Assembly: GCA_030068145.1 (NCBI GenBank)
Contig: JAPJBO010000080.1
Coordinates: 371,958-435,957, forward strand
Origin: Diplonema papillatum
Lineage: Eukaryota; Euglenozoa; Diplonemea; Diplonemida; Diplonemidae
Direction of reading: 5' to 3'
DNA: 64,000 nt
The notes under the pieces are model-generated. The model was not told where the DNA came from, made no database searches, and was given only the letters and a program-made list of their open reading frames with translations. Numbering within the stretch: position 1 is the stretch's first letter; the number at the start of each line of letters is the position of its first letter. Of this stretch, positions 33,801 to 43,186 are shown in pieces. The position numbers and the translations under genes were made by a program.

Positions 33801-35164
33801 CTTTGGCCGATTTTGCCAGATTTTGGCCATTCTTGGCCGATTTTTCCAGTATTTGGCCATTTTTGGCCATTTTTGCCGATTTCCAGTGGGACTAGTCCCC
33901 TAAGGGCACATTTCACGTTGGGACTAGTCCCCTAAGGCACCTTACCCTTTAAGCAAACTTTCACTCCAAAAAATGCATAGGACGACTCTTACCGTGAAGG
34001 GAGGAGTGAACAACGGGCCTCGAACCTTTCAAAGCAGAGGACCCGGCGTACATTCCCCACTTGTGGAGGATCGGCGAGTGGGACGGCCAACCGCTGGAGT
34101 TTTTGAACGGGAAAGAGATGCTGACGATGCACCCGGCGGACGTGTGGATCCCGCAGAGGAACTGGTAGTCCGGCGACTACTTCATCGGCGTGCAGTCCGC
34201 GGAGGACTTCACCGCCGCGTACTGGCAGGACATCAACGACCACCCGGCCTTCTATCTTTTTCTATTTTGCATCCCCTTTCTAGACAATATCTTCCTCGAA
34301 GAAGACTTGATGCTAGCATCAAACATGCATGAGGGGTGCCTAAACATTAAACTAAGATTTCCCCCCCCGACCCTCAAGCGAATTTTCCCTCCAAAAATGC
34401 ACAGGACGACTATTACCGTGAAGGGTGGAGCGAACAACGGGCTCCTAACTTTCAAAGCAGAGGACGACCCGACGTACACTCCCCACTTGTGGAGGATCGG
34501 CGAGTGGGACGGCCAGCCGCTGGAGTTTTTGAACGCGAAAGAGATGCTGACGATGCACCCTGCGGACGTGCGGATCCCGCAGAGGAACTGGTACTCCGGC
34601 GACTACTTCATCGGCGTGCACTCCGCGAAGGACTTCGCCGCCGTGTACTGGCAGGACATCAACGACCACCCGGCCATTTTCTTCACGCTCAAAGAAGCCT
34701 ACAGAACCCAAGATTTGACGCTGCGAATCGGCCTCACCGCGGCATTTGAAGGTGCGCGGCCGCAAATCACGTTGAACGGTTGGACACCCAGCGCGCCTGC
34801 GAAGACGCTGCAGCCGAAAGGGAGGCAGGCGATCTTGGGCACGTACAGAGGGGTCAACGCCGTGATCGAAGTCCCGATTCCGAAGGAGAACTGGGCGCAG
34901 TCGGACACGCTGCCCAACAAGATCACGATAAAGGTGGCCAGCGGGTCGTCCGGGGAAGGATTCATGAGCCCGCACTTCATCGTCGACTGCATCGACCTCC
35001 TCGGAACCCCGATCGAAGAGACAAGCGTACCGCCCACCATCGCCCCGACCTTCTCACCCACCAATGCACCGGCCACCATCGCGCCCGTCCGCGACGCAGC
35101 CGGAACTCTGTCCGCCCCCGTCCTCTTGTGCGCCGCCGCAGTCCTCGCGCACTTCGCCATGTAA
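21803..35164 (+). CDS. PL4 gene 2: rhamnogalacturonan lyase-like paralogue, three exons (21803-22234, 29209-29906, 34405-35164)
   Basis: The exons total 1890 bp and join in phase (0 and 2) to 629 residues ending in TAA. Exon 1 has ATG, a signal peptide (MKKTSMLCLLVAAVAVQG) and the N-terminal beta-sandwich. Exon 2 runs from ACCGCAG|TTCCGG to CTACAG|GTCTGC and carries GETRSTWF and TGGPFY. Exon 3 starts after GCACAG and carries WRIGEWDGQPLEF, a Pro/Thr-rich stalk and a hydrophobic tail like gene 1. Aligned to gene 1, catalytic Lys is Thr (about residue 197) and catalytic His is Ala (about 259). It may therefore be a binding protein or a lyase with altered chemistry. The introns are 7.0 and 4.5 kb and made largely of repeats. 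Gene 3 is its close paralogue. Expression is not shown. Confidence 0.85.
22235..23552 (+). other. Intron 1 of gene 2, left part
   Basis: No gene is supported. A degenerate repeat with GGGGAAGAGGG, GCAGAGG and GACGTC phrases spans about 22790-23190. At about 23200-23350 lies a reverse-complement piece of the 372-bp unit found at 48191-49140. At 23380-23500 lies a stretch homologous to 49180-49430 of gene 3 intron 1. Confidence 0.6.
23553..23890 (+). repeat. 338-bp direct repeat, left copy
   Basis: Matches 25482-25819 along its whole length with very few differences, at an offset of exactly 1929 bp. The ends (TTAAATTC ... TTGTCCC) are not TG...CA and no target-site duplication is visible, so these are not convincing LTRs. 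Confidence 0.95.
24309..25316 (-). pseudogene. Decayed retrotransposon fragment with nuclease-like C-terminal motif
   Basis: A 335-codon minus-strand frame without a credible N terminus. Near 24420-24640 it reads RWVDVTVMNPQAASY, then EELKHRKY, then SAMESFG. This D...E-x-K...E-x-x-G pattern looks like the endonuclease-like C-terminal region that I recall from some retrotransposon polyproteins. The rest of the frame is low in recognisable sequence. It lies between the two 338-bp direct repeats. Family assignment is tentative. Confidence 0.3.
25482..25819 (+). repeat. 338-bp direct repeat, right copy
   Basis: See 23553-23890. The 65 bases just before it (25412-25476, CTCCTGCCGGCGCTTGCGCG) recur at 29092-29153, directly before exon 2 of gene 2, so the region has been duplicated more than once. 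Confidence 0.95.
25820..27190. other. Intron 1 of gene 2, no supported gene
   Basis: The open frames are short and conflict between strands. No repeat shared with the rest of the window was recognised. Confidence 0.4.
27200..28850 (+). repeat. ~97-bp minisatellite (two ~48-bp half units), diverged to the left
   Basis: From about 27900 to 28835, units combine GGCCCTCTTCCGGAGGAGTC and GGCCCTCTTCCGGAGAAGCC halves separated by ACAGTCTCTGGGACAGGGCG-like spacers. Copies become diverged between about 27200 and 27900, and one isolated piece lies at 28985-29020. All three plus frames lack stops, giving long artificial frames. One of these (27832-29982) runs on into exon 2 of gene 2, but the true exon begins at 29209. 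Confidence 0.92.
30060..30470 (+). repeat. Intron 2 segment shared with gene 3; empty target site of LINE B
   Basis: The sequence after exon 2 of gene 2 is closely matched by 50580-50970 after exon 2 of gene 3. At about 30436-30465 the uninterrupted phrase AATCACAAGGATTAAAACCC is present. In gene 3 this phrase is split by the nested LINEs (50970 and 61884). This is the pre-insertion allele-like state. Confidence 0.9.
30471..31010 (+). repeat. Intron 2 segment shared with 61894-62550
   Basis: Continuation of the shared intron, with CCACCTGGAAGGGACTAGTG, GTATAGGTAATTACC-like and GGACCAGCTTTAGGGTCCA phrases. It ends in about four to five copies of an 11-bp unit (GGCTCGACTCA), compared with about 25 copies in gene 3. 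Confidence 0.9.
31390..32900 (-). pseudogene. Unrecognised decayed protein-coding segment
   Basis: Several adjoining minus-strand frames read like real protein but are broken by stops and shifts. From 5' to 3': DRHLLEIIRSLSFMEMFQQI (about 32870-32810), RDVSLLGMSVQAIDSMQYRE (about 32740-32680), GHPFYQEVAKTLLKLDGLPL (about 32510-32450), ESHLAERLTTDFTQ (end near 31704) and RRHGEVSRLTFEVPASIRLL (about 31610-31550). I do not recognise the family. A transposase or other element protein is a reasonable guess given the setting inside a repeat-filled intron, but a retro-copied host gene is also possible. Confidence 0.4.
32906..32940. repeat. Perfect hairpin, 17-bp arms, 1-base loop
   Basis: Left arm 32906-32922 (GCAAAAACACGGCAGGG), central T, right arm 32924-32940, exact complements. 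It lies inside the decayed coding segment. Confidence 0.97.
33183..33300 (-). repeat. Dispersed repeat R4, inverted copy
   Basis: Reverse complement of about 4403-4535 (CTGCCCTGCGGCTGACCGTC). Confidence 0.75.
33446..33509. repeat. Perfect hairpin, 25-bp arms
   Basis: Left arm 33446-33470 (AACCGTGGGAAAAAAAATAG...), right arm 33485-33509, exact complements around a 14-base AT-rich loop. Confidence 0.97.
33556..33630 (+). repeat. Short dispersed repeat (CTCACAGCCTCAATGGTCAA type)
   Basis: The same roughly 75-bp phrase, with CAACCGGAGACCCTAAAACA, recurs at 35580-35652. A diverged form is at 49597-49665. Confidence 0.8.
33665..33695. repeat. Palindrome GCCCTTAGGGGAC / AGTCCCCTAAGGGC
   Basis: Exact inverted repeat around one base. 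Related AGGGGACTAGTCCC phrases occur near 31035, 31065, 33890 and 33925, so this is part of a small family of palindromic inserts in intron 2 of gene 2. Confidence 0.85.
33983..34250 (+). pseudogene. Broken copy of PL4 exon 3 in intron 2 of gene 2
   Basis: Homologous to the first 270 bases of true exon 3 (34405 onward) and preceded by the same acceptor phrase (ATGCATAG|GACGAC). A one-base insertion (GGGCCTCG) shifts the frame, and AACTGGTAGTCC puts a stop where exon 3 has TGGTACTCC. Similarity ends at about 34250. The same stop is found in the copy at 62590-62862, so this degenerate exon existed before genes 2 and 3 duplicated. Confidence 0.9.
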
Positions 35165-35655
35165 AAAAGATTTCCGGAGTCCGATTCCGGATCCTCCCCC
35201 CAGCTGTTTTTTGCCCAAGAGAAAGCACGCAAAAAGAATTTTTTTTTCTCCAACAACAAGCAGTGCACACATAAACCACAGCTAGGTCTACAACCAGTTG
35301 CTGAGTTTTCACCACTACTACTACACCTTCTGTTGTCAATCTTTCTCTTTCTACTACCCGACCCTCCCCACCGCACGTCCTCCTCAACCCAACGGAAGTA
35401 AAAACGCATATTACAGACCGATACGAGCTGCATGGCAACCCCTGCTCAACATGCATGCGCGTGGAGAGCCCAAGACTAAATTCAAAGCGAGTTTCTTCTT
35501 GGTGCCGGTCGCAACACTTACAATCATGGCTAGCCGTAGTTAAAGTGGATAAGCATACCTACTGCCCTCATACTACCCGCCTCACAGCCTCAATGGTCAA
35601 CCGGAGACCCTAAAACACAGAACCTCTAAACCACAATAAACGCTAGAAATAGCTA
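35165..35655. other. 3' flank of gene 2, no further gene
   Basis: The segment includes the 75-bp dispersed repeat at 35580-35652. No other coding or RNA feature was found. Confidence 0.5.
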
Positions 35656-35782
35656 TTTATTCTCGAGAGAAAAGTTGTTTTCTGGCACGAGTCGTTTTCC
35701 GGTGTGCCACGAGTGGCCGTAGGCCACGAGTGGCACACCGGAAAACTACGAGTGCCAGAAAACAACTTTTTCGAGTGAATAA
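35656..35782. repeat. Foldback element, ~60-bp arms
   Basis: The left part (TTGTTTTCTGGCACGAGTCG..., 35674 onward) and the right part (ending GTGCCAGAAAACAAC) are nearly exact complements from TTATTCTCGAG to CTCGAGTGAATAA around a centre at about 35721. Related single arms occur at 36385-36425 (AAGTTGTTTTCTTGCACGAG) and short inverted GTGCCAC phrases at 36050-36180, so it belongs to a small foldback/MITE-like family. Confidence 0.9.
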
Positions 35783-35989
35783 GATGGCTGTTCTACCGCA
35801 GAGCGCGACTTTTCTGAACTCGAGGGGTGCGCACACTTTTTGGAAACACAACGATTCAGGCCGGTCTGTAGCAGCACTTCGGAGTTTGTGCGGCTGGTCA
35901 AGCCCCAAGACTTGTCCAACAGCACATTGATCAAAAGCCTTGTGCCGTTTCCAAAATTGCGAGACTTTGGCAAGCAAGTCAACAGTGGG

Positions 35990-36460
35990 GGCAGGTGATG
36001 TTCGTGGCGTCCAAAACGGAGTCGCACCCAGCCAGCAGTTGTCTACATCATCGGTGGCACGGTTTTCTGCTATTCACTCTCAAAACTGACCCGTGCCACA
36101 GGCATCTAGACTTGTTCTTGCCTCTTTCTGTGTCATTTCGCAGGTGGCACTATTCACTCTCAAAAACAAGCCATGCCACGGCCTAATGCCAGCAAAAATT
36201 GCCTACTTTGCTCTTTTGCCACTGAAATCCTGTGTTCTTGTGCTGCATTATACCGGAAAACAGCATTGGCCTGGAGTGTAGAAAAGTAAGTCTGGTGTGT
36301 AGGAAAGTAGGTCTGGAGTGTAGAAAAGTAGGTCCAGAGTGTAGAAAAATAGCACCCCGAGAGTGCAGAAAAGTCGCGTGCCAGGTAGAAAAGTTGTTTT
36401 CTTGCACGAGAGTTTTCCGGATTGCCACTCGGGCCCCCCCGGGGGCCCGAGTGAGCCGAT
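35990..36460. repeat. Foldback-related region with 20-bp tandem repeat
   Basis: About four copies of GTCTGGAGTGTAGAAAAGTA lie at about 36290-36355. They are followed by a foldback-arm phrase and the palindrome CACTCGGGCCCCC/GGGGGCCCGAGTG at about 36426-36452. No gene is supported. Confidence 0.7.
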
Positions 36461-37255
36461 ACGGGATGGGAAAAAAAAAAGAAGAAAAAAAATCGCCGGG
36501 AAACACAAAAAAAAAAAGGCAGATTTCTTCTTGAGCCCTAAGGTGTTTTTGACTTTCTCCTAACTAGGGATATAAGGTAAAATAGCTAGGGATACAAGGA
36601 GAAAACAACTAGGGATGTAAGAGAACCTATTAGAGTTTGAGTACCTTGTTGGCACATGCGGCAGTGGCAGATGTGTCCAGCGTCGTTTCTGCGCTAAAGG
36701 AAGTACCAGGAGTGGTACTGGCGACACTGCGCAACATATTTGCATCCACCGCCAGTCTGCCGAAAGAAGCAAGTCCGCCGAATTCGTCCTGTTACCACCG
36801 CAGGCAAATGCTCCAGCCCCAGCCCCAACTGTTCCAGGCACACCCACACGGCGGATGACAGATGCGTGTTCCTGAAGACACGCGTGAGACGGGGTGCGGC
36901 AGGATGCAAACTGAGGTTGTGTCACGCCAGATTCGATCCCATGTGGCGGCAAACTCACAGACCACAACGAAGGCTTTGGTCTCCCTTCTTCGCACCCGAA
37001 GGAAACCGATGGCGTATTCGAGTTTGCTTTTGTGTCATTCGCAGCTTGTGCATGCTGCAGAAAAATCCCTCTCGTGTCTGTTGATAGATCTCACCTAACA
37101 CATGGGGGCATCTTGTTCACCGCAATGACGGTGGACGCAGAACAGAAGAGCCCAAAATTCCGACCCAAATTCCAGCCCAATTGTACTCAATTTTACTCAG
37201 GACTTCTTTCTCTTATATCCCTAAAGAGTTTCTCTTCTATCCCTAATGCCATTCC
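36461..37255. other. No supported gene
   Basis: A-rich start, several AGGGATATAAGG-like phrases around 36565-36620, then unique sequence with no recognised protein. Confidence 0.4.
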
Positions 37256-37540
37256 CTTCATCGAAATTTTAGGTCCAATTTTTTGGGGTCGAAATTTTGG
37301 GTCCAAATTTTGGTCGAGATTTTTGGTCCAATTTTTTGGTCCAAATTTTTGGTCGAAAATTTGGGTCCAATTTTTTGGTCGAAATTTTGGGTCCAAATTT
37401 TTGGGGTCCAATTTTTTGGTGTCGACATTTTTGGTCGAAATTTTTGGTGGGTCCAGATTTTTGGTCAAAATCTTGTTGGGCAAAAATTTGTGGGCAAAAT
37501 GTTGGGGCAAATTTTGGTCGAAAAATTTGCCCTGGAATTT
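37256..37540 (+). repeat. Low-complexity repeat (TTTTTGGTCCAAATTTTGG type)
   Basis: Irregular short repeats of AATTTTTGGTC, GGTCGAAATTT and GGGTCCAA. Open frames here only mirror the repeat. Confidence 0.85.
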
Positions 37541-37626
37541 TTGGACGTTGTGGCCGAGTCAAAGCACGCACGCCACCGGCACCACAGGTGGCCGGTTCGG
37601 TTCCCTCAAAAGACTTTTTACACGAC

Positions 37627-37790
37627 CAAACAAATTTTGTGCCCTTATATCCCACTTCAAACAAATTTTGTGCCCTTATATCCCAATCTGGGATATAAGG
37701 GCACAAAATTTGTTTGAAGTGGGATATAAGGGCACAAAATTTGTTTGAAGTGGGATATAAGGGCACAAATTTGTTTGGGGTGGGATATAA
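37627..37790. repeat. Perfect palindrome with 59-bp arms, built from a ~31-bp unit
   Basis: Left arm 37627-37685 and right arm 37689-37747 are exact complements around a 3-base loop (ATC). Each arm has two copies of a unit containing GGGATATAAGGGCACAAAAT. A further direct unit follows to about 37790. Such a structure is unstable, so it is probably young. Confidence 0.97.
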
Positions 37791-38557
37791 GGGAAATTTA
37801 CCGTTTTTTAATAGTACATCTGTACCAGGCTATTAGCTTCATTTTCCCTCAGTTTTCCAAATTCCGTCTCAACAGCCAGTTTGCTCTTCCCGCTCTGAAC
37901 TCGAGAAGCCTTTGTTTAGTGTGTGCTGGTAAATCATCGGCACGAGTAGATGCAGACCGGAGATGACACGGAACAAGGCACTTGTGTCAACTCGGAGAGA
38001 ATCTGTCAAGAATTCCGGGCTGCTTCTGAGCCTCGACTCTCTCACTCGGCTCAGAAGCAGCCCGCGGCAGCCCCAAACTTCTGCCAGCCCTCCATGCCCA
38101 GCGGCGACCCACCGATGGCCAGCCCTTGACCGCCAGCCAGCTTCCTGGCACAGCTGGCCTAACCGACGCCAGCTTCCTGGCACAGCTGGCCCAGACCCCC
38201 ACGACTTTTTTCATCGAAGGTCGTTTTTTGTACTTTTTTTTTTTTATATTTTTCGAGCCGCCCGGATTTCCAAATCCCGTCAGCTGACGGAATTTGGAAT
38301 GGGAAGCTAATGCCCTGATCTGTACTGACGGGAACAACGGTTGCGCATGAAAGAGAAAACGCAGCCAACGAAAACAGTGCTAATAACAGTGCGAACTTCA
38401 ACTCTAAAAAAACGGCTTTAACTCTAAAAAAAGAGGCGCCAGTCTTTTTAGTGTCCAGGAGTCCCTGCGAAACACTCCAAAATCCTACGTTGCCGCCCCT
38501 TGGGGGCCGCAACGGATCTGGGTTAGTTGAGCAGCGACATCTCTCGTTTTTTTTTTT
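37791..38557. other. No supported gene
   Basis: A short local repeat (GCCAGCTTCCTGGCACAGCTGGCC at 38139-38190) and a pair of opposed GAATTTGG/CCAAATTCC-like phrases at 38262-38300. No recognised protein. Confidence 0.4.
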
Positions 38558-38670
38558 TTACATAAGCGCCAGCTTGAAAGGAAATGCTCGACGATGCTGC
38601 CCGACAAAGAACAGAAGGGATCCCAAGTGCTGTAACTACCGAACCACGTGTTAAACGGAGCGAAGAACAA
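38558..38670 (+). repeat. Dispersed repeat R2, short copy
   Basis: Matches 15962-16060 and is preceded by a T-run. It stops after CCGAACCACGTGTTAAAC. Confidence 0.85.
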
Positions 38671-39805
38671 ATTTTTTTATACCAAGCATGCAATGTTGGA
38701 GGAAATAAGAACGCGTCACAGGCCTTCCACGGCGTTTCCTTGCGCCCTGTACCAAGAAACAAACGTCCAGGGCAAAGCGTTCAACGAAATGTTGAAGGAA
38801 ATGAGAAGCTCGTCGCCGCAAACCGTGGCGTTTTCACTTGCGTCCTGAATCCAGCTTTACTGAAAAAAAAAAAAAACGATCAGGCACTGCGTTCAACGAA
38901 AATGACGAATCTTCCGGGGAGGGAGGGAATGCCTGCTTCGCGGAAGTCAAGCTTTCACGTGTCCGGCAGTGCTGCAGAGCCACGGGCCTGCGAGAGTCGA
39001 GTGGACTGACCAATCTGCGTAACCAAAGCATGAAGGCATTGCGTATCTTGTTCTTTGGCCCACGGCGAGGGTTCACCCCAGGGCAGAGGGGGGGACGGAG
39101 CTGCTGCACTGCGTGCTGAGGCTGCGAAAGGTCCCGGTCGTGGTTCCTGTTCCGGACCGAACCAATTTTTAAGAATAAAACAAAACTACGCATTTCTTCT
39201 TGTTGTTTATGTAGCAACACTGAATGGAGACCGAGAGAACAACAGGGTAGCTTTTACCGACGCCCAATTGTCAACCAACCAGTGACCTCCATTATCATCG
39301 CTATGAAATCCGGCATCGCGAACGCAAGGGAATATTCATCCTCGATATCTTATCTAGCATGCATGCCTGGCGGCGAGCCAGGTGTCTCACCTTCCGACGA
39401 TCTGAGCGGATGTGAGAAATCCTGGCAGGTAAAAGCAACACACTTCTTCGTTAGAGACGTCGCAATGCTGTTTTCATCTGTTTTACCGCAATTGCGTCCT
39501 ACTTGTCCGGCGGCCGGGGAAGGGAAAAATAACCAGGAAAGAGAATAGACAAGTTTCCAACTCAGAACCGAGGGGTTCGGTACATGCGGAATACTTGCAT
39601 CAGCCAATTGACCGACCCTTGGGGAAAAGAAGATGAACAGCGGGAAGAAAAAGTTACATCAGGTGAGCAAAGTAACACAACCAACGTGAAACGAAAACAA
39701 CTCAGTGCGTTCTCTAGGTGAGTTGGAGTCACGTGTGTGTGTGTGTGGCGAGTTCTTTTCGACTGTTTTTTGTTCACGCTTGCAGGGTCCTTTTCGCGAA
39801 GGACC
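38671..39805. other. No supported gene
   Basis: 38690-38760 resembles 16485-16580 (GGAACGCGTCACAG..., ACGCCCTGTACCAAGAAACAAACG), so it is repeat sequence flanking the R2 copies. The remainder is unrecognised. Confidence 0.45.
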
Positions 39806-39955
39806 TTTTTTGCCTGTGCTCTCGGAGCATGGGTATACCTGGCTGTGACAACAGGCAAACCACCGCCCACCACACATTGGCTGCAGACACCCAGATTCCA
39901 CGCTAAAGAAGGTCCCTGTTGTCCGTGGCATGAAGCACTACATCAAGGTGCCGAG
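39806..39955 (+). repeat. Dispersed repeat R1, diverged copy
   Basis: Keeps GCCTGTGCTC...GGAGCATGGGT, CTGCAGACACCCAGATTCCACGC and TGTCCGTGGCATGAAG phrases that correspond in order to the R1 copies at 1019 and 15611. Confidence 0.6.
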
Positions 39956-40192
39956 ATAGGGCACACCGAGCGCGCTCTTACATTTCCCCCCTATTCCCGT
40001 TCCTCTCCTTCTACCTTTTTTTTGATTAGTCTACTCGATACCTTTTGGCTGTCATCTTCGTTCACACGGCGTGTACACTAGAATCCGTGACGAAACACCA
40101 ACGCCTGCCAACAACCCAGCGAGACTCGAGGCAGCAGTTCAAAGTTCGGTAGTAAGTTTGGCCTGTGTGCCCTAATTGAACCATCCACCCCC

Positions 40193-40424
40193 CCCTAGGC
40201 ATAGTGGTCAAACGATTCGCATGCGATAATAATTATCGCATTATCGCACAAAATTATCGCATAATATTATAATCAGCGTGCGATAATGTGCGATAGTCCA
40301 TACTACTGTATTTGCCCAGGTTTTAAGCGTGCGATAATGCGAATGAAAATGCAATATTTGGCGCCAAACCCCCAAATGCGATAATATGCGATAATTGCGA
40401 ATCGTTTGACCACTATGCCTAGGG
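40193..40424. mobile_element. MITE-like element with perfect 29-bp terminal inverted repeats
   Basis: The ends CCCTAGGCATAGTGGTCAAA... (40193-40221) and its exact complement (40396-40424) bound 232 bp with no coding capacity. The interior is AT-rich and repeats GCGATAAT. This is a typical non-autonomous DNA transposon layout. No certain target-site duplication could be read, because the left flank is a C-run. Confidence 0.85.
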
Positions 40425-41038
40425 CAGTGATCATGGCAAACGTTGAACGTTTGAACGTTTGACAAACGTTTGCGTTTGCAAACCTTATGTCAAACGTGTA
40501 TCAAACGTGAGTGAGCGAGAGAGAGGCGCTTGCTACGCCACGGCCGGACGTCCGCGTCCGGGCGGACGTCCGCCCGGGTTTGCGGACGGCTGGTAGGCCG
40601 TGCACGCCGAGTACCCAAGGGCTATCGGGGTTGATCAAAGTAGCTGTGGTTCACTCAGCTTAGACTTTGGCGGGGTTCTGATTCTGACGAGGCTCTTGAG
40701 TGGAGGGACCGAAGCGTCCCTTCAGTGAGATCCTGTAACCGTGGGCTTTCTGACAGGCCGGGGAAGCATTGGAAGGAAGCGGCGTGGGTTCTTGGCCACG
40801 TGAAGCCGTCCGGTAGCAGTCGTGCGTTGGTTACCCTGTATTGAGACAGCAGCAGTCCGGCGGACGGCTGCGTCCGCCGGACGGGCGGTCGCGTCCGCAA
40901 GTACCAGTGCCCTAGGGGGTGCGACTCAAGCCATTTTACGTGGGGTTTTTGTACGTTTAATTATTTACGCTGTTCTTCTCCGTACTTTTGAGGCGAGCCC
41001 GGGTGTTTTCCACCTCAAAAACACGTATTTAGGGGCTT
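40425..41038. repeat. AACGTTTG repeats and GC-rich inverted repeats
   Basis: 40440-40510 has repeated CAAACGTTTG phrases. 40545-40590 holds a GGACGTCCGCGTCCGGGCGG inverted repeat, and 40855-40900 a related CGGACGGCTGCGTCCGCCGG stretch. The last two could be ends of one roughly 350-bp element. Confidence 0.6.
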
Positions 41039-41364
41039 ATGGCCCCAAGTCAGATGAGGGGGGCGCCTAGAAGCACGAAAAAAGGGCAAGAAATGGTGAG
41101 AAATAAGCATTCTGGCCAATCTGATGGGGTGGGAGAAATTGACCGAATCTCAGGAAAAATCTTGCAGCTGAGTCTTTCTGAACCGTTTCTGGGCATATAT
41201 ACCTTCCATAGGTACATCATCACTACTTTTTGGCGACGGTACGGGCGTGGCTCTGCAGATGCAGCAGCAGCAGGCGCCGTTATGCAGCACTGCAAGAAGA
41301 GGTCCTGGTTTTGCGATCTCAAACGGACTCTCTTAGGGTGCCGTTTGACATCGACCTGCGCTAG

Positions 41365-42480
41365 GTGCCTTTCCTGGGCTATCCCTCATCTGTGGATGAG
41401 ATACTCAACCGCCTTCGGCACAGGTACGGGCCTTTCCCGGAGAGACCAAAAAAACCGACGCAGCCACGAGTTGCGTGTGCTGTGGGTGCTCAGTCACTCT
41501 CGCAACGAGAAAGAGGCCTGGACCCGAGACCGCTTGCCGCGTTCCTCCACCAGCTGATGGTCCGGATGGAAGCTCTACGGATCGGTCGGGAGTCGAATGA
41601 GCACTCGTCAGTGGCGACGGCCTACCTGCACGGCGTGCGGTGGGACGAGTTCACCGACAAGGTGTTACGAATGGCCGTGAAAGCCACTTCGGACTCCGAC
41701 CGCGTCCAGGATGCGTCAAAGAAAGGGGAGGAAACGTGCCTTCCTACCCAGCTCGTTGCCAAAAAAGTTCGCAAAGAGGCAGTGACTACCGGACCCGTCC
41801 CCGTGCCCGGAGGACCCTGTGCACTTGTGGCGGGCGCACATCGCGGCAACGCAGACGCGAAAGCCGACGCTGATCGAGCCCGCAGCTATCCCGACCTTGC
41901 TGCAGAACACCCGAGGTACAATGGGCTGCGTTCAAAAAACGCACAATGCCCGCCTTCATCTCCGTGATCCGGAGGGCGGAAGAGTTTCGCCAACTAGTTC
42001 AGCGTCACAACCCGGAACTCACCCGCGGAGTGTTTCCTCATGTGGCTCCAAATCCTGAGGTCTTTGGACCAGATCTCGGTGGTTTCGGCAAGGCAGTACA
42101 TGGCGTACTACCACATGTCGCTGAAAAGTCCGTTCGAGGCTTACAGCCGAGCTCTGAAACTGAAGTGCAATCGGCGAAGCGAAGATGGCGAAGGTACCCA
42201 GTGTCAGGACCATCGTAATGGCTACGTTGAGAACGGAGCCAATCTTCGCCGCAGCCCTTGCCCTACAGCTGGCTCATGGTGCCCGTTGGGTGGACTTGGA
42301 ACTGCTCGAGCGCCAACATGTGCAATTGGATCGCCTCGATGTGCTACCGGGCACTTTCATGGTGACAATGGTGGGAGGGAAGACGGACCCCGAGTCAGGG
42401 ACAGTCTCTTCTGTTGCCGAAGAGCGGACACCTGTCCGCTGTCTTCCCCCAGTGGCTGCAGTCGATTCCTGCTGAGCCAA
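41365..42480 (+). pseudogene. Decayed tyrosine-recombinase-like protein
   Basis: Successive plus frames, broken by shifts, read as one protein. 41365-41967 gives an N-terminal region. 42040-42160 (VVSARQYMAYYHMSLKSPFE) resembles the helical core-binding part. 42185-42475 (ALALQLAHGARWVDLELLER, then VTMVGGKTDPESG) resembles box A of tyrosine recombinases, with the conserved Arg followed by a beta-strand pair. The box B HxxR and the catalytic Tyr are not visible. DIRS or Crypton elements carry such enzymes in eukaryotes. The assignment rests on pattern only. Confidence 0.35.
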
Positions 42481-42738
42481 CCCTGAGAATCTTCGAAGGT
42501 CTGACCCGTAAGTCCGCATAAACAAAGGAAGCGCCAGATCCGTTTTTGTACCAGAACACGCTTGTAACACCCTTCGAACACCCTTGGATCACCCTTGGAA
42601 CACCTTACGAGCACCCAAGGAGCACGGCTAGTACACCCTACATCGCTTCAGGCCAGTTCCGACTTCCTAAGGCACCTTTTCACTGTTGTTTGCACGCCTG
42701 GTGGTGTGACTACCACCAACCCTGGGACCGAATAAAAA

Positions 42739-42861
42739 TTGAAAAAAAAACAAGCATGCTTTGCCTGCTCGTCGCGGCGGCGGCCGCGCAGGGCGACTTC
42801 GGTGTCACTGAGACCGACGAGTTCTACATCATCGAATCGGGGGCGCGCCTTATATTGCAAG
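42739..42861 (+). pseudogene. Partial, dead copy of PL4 exon 1 (gene 3 upstream)
   Basis: Matches the first 120 bases of the exon 1 of genes 2 and 3, including the signal peptide and GVTETDEFY. The start codon is TTG instead of ATG, and two extra A in the A-run shift the frame. Similarity ends at GGGGCGCGCCTT. Confidence 0.9.
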
Positions 42862-43004
42862 GGGTTCCGAACGGGATCTCCACAGAGCGTATGGATGTGG
42901 CTCACTAGATATGTGGGGGTCGGACTACCTTCCTACTTTCGAGAGCCATATAGCAACCTCCCGGGCCTACCGAGACACTTTCCCTTTTTGTGTTTTTTTG
43001 TGCT

Positions 43005-43110
43005 AACAAATGCACGGTTGCCACCAGAAATTAGGAGTTGACAGCGTACTACGTGAAACTCACCAACGGAGATGATGAGTTTCTAGGTGGCTGGTGCGCA
43101 CCAACAACAA
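43005..43110 (+). repeat. R3-related leader block upstream of gene 3
   Basis: Same block as 21610-21720 upstream of gene 2. See the R3 entries. Confidence 0.6.
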
Positions 43111-43186
43111 CCGTTTACAGGACTGAACGTCTTTGTCTGCGCTGCGCGTTGTGTGTGTGTGAGAGTGTGAAAGCACCGAATAAAAA

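Noticed and set aside
42739-42908. A fourth PL4 gene starting at 42739
   Set aside because: The start codon is lost, the A-run shifts the frame, and similarity ends after about 40 codons. It is a dead exon copy.
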